Positions 13,878 to 17,855 of a DNA stretch of 17,855 nt are shown here, piece after piece (position 1 is the stretch's first letter; each line of letters starts with the position of its first letter). The position numbers were made by a program, and so were the translations under genes. The notes beneath the pieces were generated by a model. The model saw only the letters and a list, made by a program, of their open reading frames with translations, was not told the DNA's origin and ran no database searches. Source of the stretch: CAYFMS01 sp964491425 (GTDB lineage Bacteria > Patescibacteriota > Patescibacteriia > UBA9934); the NCBI GenBank assembly GCA_964491425.1, contig CAZBFR010000013.1, positions 1 to 17,855 of the forward strand, given 5' to 3'.

Positions 13878-15272
13878 CTAGTACGCCCCTTTTTTCAAGA
13901 GAACGACAAGCGGTGTTTTTAGAATAATGACAAGATCAAGGAGGGGGGACCAGTTTTCGAGATAGTGGAGGTCAAGGCGGATTTCGTCTTCGAAGCGAAG
14001 GTCTGCGCGTCCGCTTACTTGCGCCATCCCGGTAATTCCCGGTTTAAGCGTAAAAATTCGCTTTGCTTCGAGCGGATATTTCGCGACTTCTTCGGGAAGG
14101 TGTGGGCGAGAACCAACGAGACTCATTTTTCCAACGAGGACGAGATAGAGTTGCGGAAGTTCGTCGAGACTATACTTACGAATAAAACGGCCGAATCGTG
14201 TTACACGCGGGTCGTCTTTAAGTTTAAAGAAAATCGCGTCGTCCCGGTTATTTCCGTGCTTTTTTAGAAACTCCGGATCAAATTGTTCCTTGTGTGCATT
14301 TTTCCGCATTGAGCGAAACTTAAGAAACGAGAAAGGCCGGCCGTTAAGTCCGATTCGTTGTTGGGCGTAAATAACCCCGCCATTGCGTTCAAGGATAAGG
14401 ATAAGCGCAATCGGAATTTGGAGCGGTAGGGTAAGAAGGATAAGGAGAAGCGCTCCGAGAATATCGACTCCGCGTTTATAGATCGCGCCCCAGCCGTCGA
14501 GCGGAGTTTTCGGAACCTCGATCATCGGGATACCGTTGATTGTATGGAAAATTGGATTGAGAACTTGTCCCGGGACAAGGTCGGCGGAGTAATAAAAAGC
14601 GATTTGGGAGTGGTCGGCGAACGCTTTCGCATTGTCGATTTGGCGTCGGTCGCTTTCGGCGTCTGCGAGATAAATCGCGTCGAGCCTTCCGCTTTCACGG
14701 TAGGAAAGGAGGGTTTTTTCCGTAAGCTTATTCCAGGTCGCGAATCTATCGACGACTCGATAACTTTTTTGCCCGTTAAAATACGCGAGGAGTTCTTTTG
14801 CGGTTGGAGATGTTCCGATGACTGCGATCGCCATGACTCCGATTCCGCGACGTTGGAGCGCAAGGCGGAGGAGACGGATAAGTTGACGCCCGAAAATGAC
14901 AAAGACAGTAATTAAGATCCAGGCGACGAGGAAAATAAATCGAGACTCGAATAGGTCGCGCGAAAGAAACCCGACGGCGAGAAAGAGCGCCATCCCAGCG
15001 GAAGTTGCGACAAAGATTCGGAGTGCCTCGAGAATAATTCCGCGAGAGCGAAGCGCGTAAAGGCCTGAGAGGGCGAAGAGGAGAATAAACAGCGGGGCAG
15101 TTGCGAGAATGATTTGGAAAAATCCGGCAAGTGTAAGTTCAAACACGACAGGGCGGACGGTTTGCGAAAACGTGGCGAAACGAAGGAGATAGGCGGTAAC
15201 GGCCCCCGCAAAAATCGCAAAGAGGTCGGTAGGGATTAGAAGGCTCGTAAGCGCAAGATCAACCCGTTTCAT
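13878..15272 (-). CDS. Polyprenyl-phosphate sugar-1-phosphate transferase (initiating transferase)
   Basis: The 464-aa protein belongs to the polyisoprenyl-phosphate hexose-1-phosphate transferase family (WbaP/CpsE type), which starts glycan assembly by moving a sugar phosphate to undecaprenyl phosphate. Four N-terminal membrane segments lie within 1-130. A CoA-binding-like central domain starts near 144 (IGVMAIAVIGTSPTAKELL). A further membrane helix at 270-295 precedes the catalytic domain with YAQQRIGLNG (302-311), FLKFRSM (316-322), the DPRVTRFGRFIRKYSLDELPQ region (354-374), SLVGSRPHLP (384-393) and KPGITGMAQVSGR (410-422). I chose the ATG at 15272 rather than 15404: the latter would run through the rnpB terminator and adds a non-conserved stretch, while 15272 sits 9 bases after a CATACT -10 box. 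It leads the glycosyltransferase unit. Confidence 0.93.
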   Translation of the reverse strand: MKRVDLALTSLLIPTDLFAIFAGAVTAYLLRFATFSQTVRPVVFELTLAGFFQIILATAPLFILLFALSGLYALRSRGIILEALRIFVATSAGMALFLAVGFLSRDLFESRFIFLVAWILITVFVIFGRQLIRLLRLALQRRGIGVMAIAVIGTSPTAKELLAYFNGQKSYRVVDRFATWNKLTEKTLLSYRESGRLDAIYLADAESDRRQIDNAKAFADHSQIAFYYSADLVPGQVLNPIFHTINGIPMIEVPKTPLDGWGAIYKRGVDILGALLLILLTLPLQIPIALILILERNGGVIYAQQRIGLNGRPFSFLKFRSMRKNAHKEQFDPEFLKKHGNNRDDAIFFKLKDDPRVTRFGRFIRKYSLDELPQLYLVLVGKMSLVGSRPHLPEEVAKYPLEAKRIFTLKPGITGMAQVSGRADLRFEDEIRLDLHYLENWSPLLDLVIILKTPLVVLLKKGAY

Positions 15273-15281
15273 AGTCCCTCG

Positions 15282-15287
15282 AGTATG
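15282..15287 (-). promoter_or_regulatory. -10 box for the sugar transferase unit
   Basis: Minus-strand CATACT lies 9 bases before the ATG at 15272 and downstream of the rnpB terminator. It has no matching -35 box and no Shine-Dalgarno sequence between it and the ATG, again suggesting a near-leaderless mRNA. Confidence 0.45.
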
Positions 15288-15310
15288 GCCGAAAACGCCA
15301 AAAAAGGCAA

Positions 15311-15336
15311 CAAAAACGCCCCGCGTAAACGGGGCA
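15311..15336 (-). terminator. Intrinsic terminator of rnpB
   Basis: On the minus strand GCCCCG (15335-15330) and CGGGGC (15323-15318) form a 6-bp stem with a 6-base loop, followed by GTTTTTG. It lies about 12 bases after the predicted RNase P RNA 3' end. Confidence 0.85.
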
Positions 15337-15347
15337 TTCTTGATATT

Positions 15348-15711
15348 GCAGGATAGGGGATCTATAAGCCGAATTCTGTTCCTACTTGCGTAGGCGGTAA
15401 CCATTTATCTCGGCGCCGTGTTGCCACGGCACTCTAGCGAGCGACCAAATTTGCTCTTGCACCGAAGTGGGTTTACCACGCCCGACTGTCGCCAGCCGGG
15501 GAAGCCGTTTTACGACTACTTTTCACCTTAAGCGTTGCGGCGCGAAGCCAGCGTTGCTGTATTGTCTCTGTGACACTTTCCCTGGGTTTATGGATTATAT
15601 CCCGGTCGCCGTTAGCGACACTTCTTGTCCGCGAGGATTGCTCTTCGCGAGGTGTTCGGACTTTCCTCGTAAATCTTGCGATTTCCGCGGTTACCAGATG
15701 CCCTAATTGCC
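15348..15711 (-). ncRNA. rnpB: RNase P RNA (bacterial type A-like)
   Basis: This is the catalytic RNA of RNase P, which removes tRNA 5' leaders. On the minus strand the 5' part has the universal GAGGAAAGTCCGAAC element (P4 strand and flank). The middle has GTGGTAAACCCAC followed by a GGTGCAAGAGCAAATTTGG segment, the equivalent of the L15 loop that binds the tRNA CCA end. The 3' part ends with ACAGAATTCGGCTTATAGAT. The outer helix P1 can be drawn as AGGGCATCT near 15706-15696 with AGATCCCCT near 15363-15355, leaving one C-C mismatch. A short P3 hairpin with a GCAA loop lies near 15669-15685. Ends are approximate: the 5' end follows from the promoter, the 3' end from P1 and the terminator. Length of about 360 nt is normal. 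Confidence 0.97.
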
Positions 15712-15716
15712 CCCAA

Positions 15717-15745
15717 AGAATAGCCTATTTTGGCCAAAATGTCAA
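15717..15745 (-). promoter_or_regulatory. rnpB promoter
   Basis: Minus-strand TTGACA (15745-15740), a 17-base spacer, and TATTCT (15722-15717). The expected start near 15710 agrees with the predicted rnpB 5' end, which independently validates this promoter form for the organism. Confidence 0.9.
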
Positions 15746-15751
15746 TTCGTT

Positions 15752-15792
15752 GATAAACGAATCGGCACCCCGAGTTGTAGTTGGGGTGCCGC
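15752..15792 (-). terminator. Intrinsic terminator after the 239-aa gene
   Basis: On the minus strand CGGCACCCC (15791-15783) pairs with GGGGTGCCG (15771-15763) over 9 bp with an 11-base loop, followed by ATTCGTTT. It lies about 20 bases after the stop codon and just before the rnpB promoter. Confidence 0.8.
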
Positions 15793-15810
15793 GATTGAGG
15801 TGACGAGAGG

Positions 15811-16530
15811 CTATTCCTCTTCGTCATCTCGGACGATGGCGTTTCGGTCAACGGTGACCTTGACGCCGAGATTGTCGACCTTGCCGGTAAAGGTCCACAC
15901 CTCGTGCTCGAACTTCTGATCGACGTTCTGGACGTCGTACTTCGCGACGATCGTGCGGAGGCCTTTGCGCGCAGCGAGGGAGTCTTTGGCTGAGCGGAAG
16001 AGATCCCGAATCTCTCTCCAACACTTGGCTCGTCTCCTCCGGCGCTTGAGCGTCGGATTGGTCGCTACCGCTCGATCGACCCAGTCTTCGATGTGGTCTT
16101 GGTCCACCTTGTAGTAGGTGGTGCCTTTTCGGCCGACCTGTAGGTGGACCTCGATCGTCTCGGGCGCTGTTTTCTCGATAGCCGTCCGCACGAGCTCGTC
16201 GATCATGCCGAGCATCGCCTTGATCGGGCTCTCGATCCAGACGGCGTATCGTACGCTATCGATCTCAACGTCGACGATGTAGTGTCCGGATTTGACCGCG
16301 CGTGCGACGCCGGGCTTGCCCTCGATAATCCTGCATGTCTCTGCCCCGAGCTCCAGCAGAATCGCCTTGCGCATGGTCGCCGACCAGGGTCCCGTGAACG
16401 GAACCTCTTTGACAAAGCCTACGATCCGACTGAGGCCGATCACCGTCGCGATGATTGACTCGTTGGTGTCGTGGTTATTTGTTGCGTTCATTTGAACCTC
16501 GGGGGGTGAGGGGTGTGGGGATGTGTCCAT
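15811..16530 (-). CDS. Unknown protein, 239 aa, GC-richer than its neighbours
   Basis: I recognise no family. There is no signal peptide or membrane segment. An apparently alpha/beta central part (VEIDSVRYAVWIESP, 88-102) precedes a strongly basic stretch KRRRRRAKCWR (162-172) that could contact nucleic acid. The last third contains a strand-rich WTFTGKVDNLGVKVTV (212-227), and the protein ends in an acidic RDDEEE tail. Two starts are possible. ATG at 16530 lies 11 bases after a good -10 box and gives a near-leaderless message with a proline-rich MDTSPHPSPP N-terminus. ATG at 16491 has GAGG five bases upstream and gives 226 aa. Codon use (GTC, GAC, CTC, CGC) is GC-rich like the island genes at 1429 and 2298 and unlike trpS or the glycosyltransferases. 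It has its own promoter and terminator and lies directly after the candidate structured RNA. Confidence 0.75.
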   Translation of the reverse strand: MDTSPHPSPPEVQMNATNNHDTNESIIATVIGLSRIVGFVKEVPFTGPWSATMRKAILLELGAETCRIIEGKPGVARAVKSGHYIVDVEIDSVRYAVWIESPIKAMLGMIDELVRTAIEKTAPETIEVHLQVGRKGTTYYKVDQDHIEDWVDRAVATNPTLKRRRRRAKCWREIRDLFRSAKDSLAARKGLRTIVAKYDVQNVDQKFEHEVWTFTGKVDNLGVKVTVDRNAIVRDDEEE

Positions 16531-16541
16531 TTGGACCCGTG

Positions 16542-16570
16542 ATAATAGACCAAATCCTTACTTTTGTCAA
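16542..16570 (-). promoter_or_regulatory. Promoter of the 239-aa gene
   Basis: Minus-strand TTGACA (16570-16565), 17-base spacer, TATTAT (16547-16542); start expected near 16535. It begins immediately after the terminator T-run of the upstream RNA gene. Confidence 0.85.
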
Positions 16571-16616
16571 TCAAAAGGAAAAGGCCCGCCGACACGAGGA
16601 GTTGTCAGCGGGCCTT
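16571..16616 (-). terminator. Intrinsic terminator of the candidate structured RNA
   Basis: A 14-position stem (16616-16603 with 16594-16581) closes an 8-base loop and is followed on the minus strand by TTCCTTTT. The single non-Watson-Crick position is G-U on the minus strand and would be C-A on the plus strand, so transcription runs on the minus strand. Confidence 0.88.
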
Positions 16617-16848
16617 GGAGAAATTGTGAGCGTCGACGATCGAGGACCGCCTACTTTGCCGTAGGGACTTCCGGGAGAGACTGACGGGGCAGTCTCGTTA
16701 GGCGTGAACGCCTGAATCACCAGTTCCGCACACGGATCTGCGCTAGAGAGGGGACGACACTCGAAACTGCGGGGGACGCAGTGGAGGCGAGTGCTTGCGC
16801 GGTGCGCACGTCCTTGTCTCTCAGAGACGCTCACAATGAACTTAACGA
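16617..16848 (-). ncRNA. Candidate structured non-coding RNA, class unknown
   Basis: The interval between trpS and the 239-aa gene has its own promoter and terminator and no credible reading frame. On the minus strand its ends pair perfectly over 12 bp (16837-16826 with 16634-16623). Inside, a three-way junction is closed by 16813-16809/16756-16752, holding a hairpin 16808-16804/16800-16796 and a nested stem 16793-16788/16763-16758 with 16782-16778/16770-16766. Then come hairpins 16713-16709/16704-16700 (TTCA loop), a 7-bp hairpin 16696-16690/16683-16677, and 16665-16661/16654-16650. I see no tmRNA, SRP RNA or RNase P hallmarks. 6S RNA also has paired ends, but its single long rod with a central bubble does not fit these many hairpins. 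The DNA is GC-richer than neighbouring genes. Confidence 0.75.
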
Positions 16849-16854
16849 AAAAGA

Positions 16855-16883
16855 AGCATAGCATAACTATGCATCTTCGTCAA
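16855..16883 (-). promoter_or_regulatory. Promoter of the candidate structured RNA
   Basis: Minus-strand TTGACG (16883-16878), 17-base spacer, TATGCT (16860-16855) preceded by TGC. The start is expected near 16848, about 11 bases before the closing helix. A second TTGACA at 16895-16890 has no -10 box at the right distance. Confidence 0.8.
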
Positions 16884-16910
16884 GGACTGTGTCAAGGTAA
16901 ATGGCTAAAA

Positions 16911-17855
16911 TTAGAGAGAAAGGCCGAGACGTTCGCGGACGGTTTTCATTGTTTGGTTCGCTACCTTTTCCGCTTCCCGTGATCCGTCAATGATTATTTT
17001 ATCGATTGCCCCCTCGTCTTTTAGGAGCGTCTTAATCTCTTCACGCTTCGGGGCGATAAACCCAACAACCGCGTCGGCAAGGTCTTCCTTAAGTTCCTTC
17101 ATTCCCGCGTTTTCATAGCGTACCGCGAGCCCTTCAATTGTATGTCCCGACACGAGCGAGAAGATTGTAAGAAGATTGTGGAGGCCGAGGCGCGTAGGGT
17201 CGGCGGTAATTCTGCGTTCGGAATCGGTAACAGCGGACATGATCTTTTTCTTCAAAATATCATCATCGTCCATAACCGAAAGATAGCTCTTCGCGTTTGG
17301 TGCGCTCTTACTCATCTTCTTTTCCGGTTCTGTAAGTGATCGGATTCTCGCGCCGGATGTGCGTATTAGCGGTTCTGGAATAACAAATGTCTCACCGTAG
17401 ATTCGGTTAAAGCGTTCGGCGAGGTCACGAGCGAGTTCGACGTGTTGCTTTTGGTCGGCGCCAACCGGAACGACGTTCGTTTTGTAGAGTAAGATATCTG
17501 CCGCCATTAGCATCGGATAGGTGAAAAGTCCTACCGATACTTTCGCTTTTCCGTTTGATTTATCTTTAAACTGCGTCATGCGCTCCGCTTCACCGATCGA
17601 CGTAAGCGTCTCCATGACCCATCCAAGCTCGGTGTGTGCCGGAATCCGCGATTGTTGAAAAATCACCGTCTTTTTCGGGCCGATCCCGCAAGCGAGATAG
17701 GTTGCGACGGCAAAGCGAATATTTGCCTTAATCGTCTTTGGATCATGTTCCACGGTAATCGCGTGGTAGTCCGGGATCATTAAATACAAGTCGTGCGTTT
17801 TTTGGAGTTCGACGGCGGGGAAGAGCGCCCCAAAGAGATTTCCAATGTGAAGCGT
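16911..17855 (-). CDS. trpS: Tryptophanyl-tRNA synthetase (start lies outside the window)
   Basis: TrpS charges tRNA-Trp with tryptophan. The reading frame is open to the window edge, so the N-terminus is missing because of the window and not because the gene is broken. The first visible residues T-L-H-I-G-N-L-F-G-A are the class I HIGH-type motif (HIGN at 17849-17838). PVGADQKQHVELARDLAERFN is the family's substrate-binding segment. KKMSKSAPN is the KMSKS loop (KMSKS at 17318-17304). The C-terminal helical domain ends with RERLGLSL and TAA. Visible length of 314 residues plus a short missing start fits the usual 330-350. An apparent start at 17789 (TTG) is internal and not the real one. Confidence 0.97.
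   Translation of the reverse strand, partial: TLHIGNLFGALFPAVELQKTHDLYLMIPDYHAITVEHDPKTIKANIRFAVATYLACGIGPKKTVIFQQSRIPAHTELGWVMETLTSIGEAERMTQFKDKSNGKAKVSVGLFTYPMLMAADILLYKTNVVPVGADQKQHVELARDLAERFNRIYGETFVIPEPLIRTSGARIRSLTEPEKKMSKSAPNAKSYLSVMDDDDILKKKIMSAVTDSERRITADPTRLGLHNLLTIFSLVSGHTIEGLAVRYENAGMKELKEDLADAVVGFIAPKREEIKTLLKDEGAIDKIIIDGSREAEKVANQTMKTVRERLGLSL

Noticed and set aside
15273..15404. Longer N-terminus of the sugar transferase (start at 15404)
   Set aside because: It would begin within the rnpB 3' end and pass through its terminator; the conserved protein starts at 15272 behind a -10 box.
16623..16837. Miniature transposable element with 12-bp inverted ends
   Set aside because: The inverted ends are better explained as an RNA closing helix, since a promoter and a strand-matched terminator stand just outside; no flanking target duplication was seen.
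16571..16848. tmRNA, SRP RNA or 6S RNA
   Set aside because: There is no tRNA-like end, tag reading frame or CCA for tmRNA, no SRP domain IV sequence, and the multi-hairpin layout does not match the 6S rod with central bubble.

Overview
The window looks like a chromosomal segment of a Candidate Phyla Radiation bacterium (Patescibacteria, probably a Parcubacteria-type lineage). This is inferred from the DUF4012 membrane protein beside several GT4 glycosyltransferases and a FemAB-type protein, from very tight gene packing, and from several genes whose -10 box lies only 6-9 bases before the ATG, as expected for leaderless mRNAs. No rRNA, tRNA, transposase or CRISPR array was found.

Layout. 1-1250: a CCA-adding-enzyme-like nucleotidyltransferase with a strong terminator. 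1254-2780: a GC-rich island with a consensus TTGACA/17/TATATT promoter and two genes of unknown function (228 and 126 aa). Each gene has a folded leader ending in a good Shine-Dalgarno site, and each is followed by the same two-hairpin element. 2811-6144, plus strand: a DHH-motif protein, an unknown protein, ruvA and a FemAB-family transferase. 6141-15272, minus strand: an envelope polysaccharide locus. It reads in order: polyprenyl-phosphate sugar transferase, two GT4 glycosyltransferases, a terminator, a third GT4, the DUF4012 protein and a membrane-anchored protein with beta-sandwich-like repeats. 15348-15711: RNase P RNA (minus). 15811-16530: a second GC-richer gene of unknown function (minus). 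16571-16848: a strong candidate for an undescribed structured RNA with its own promoter and terminator (minus). 16911 to the end: trpS, cut by the window edge.

How it works together. The sugar transferase would load a sugar-1-phosphate on undecaprenyl phosphate, the three GT4 enzymes would extend the glycan, and the two membrane proteins would act at the surface. ruvA-femAB converges on this locus with overlapping stop codons. Two expression styles coexist. Many of the ordinary protein genes are driven from a bare -10 box and look leaderless. rnpB, the candidate RNA, the GC-rich island and the 239-aa gene have full TTGAC(A/G)-N17-TATNNT promoters. Island genes 1 and 2 also carry AGGAG(G) ribosome-binding sites.

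The most interesting material is the paired 3' two-hairpin element of the island and the roughly 270-nt RNA closed by a perfect 12-bp end-to-end helix. I cannot assign either to a known RNA class.
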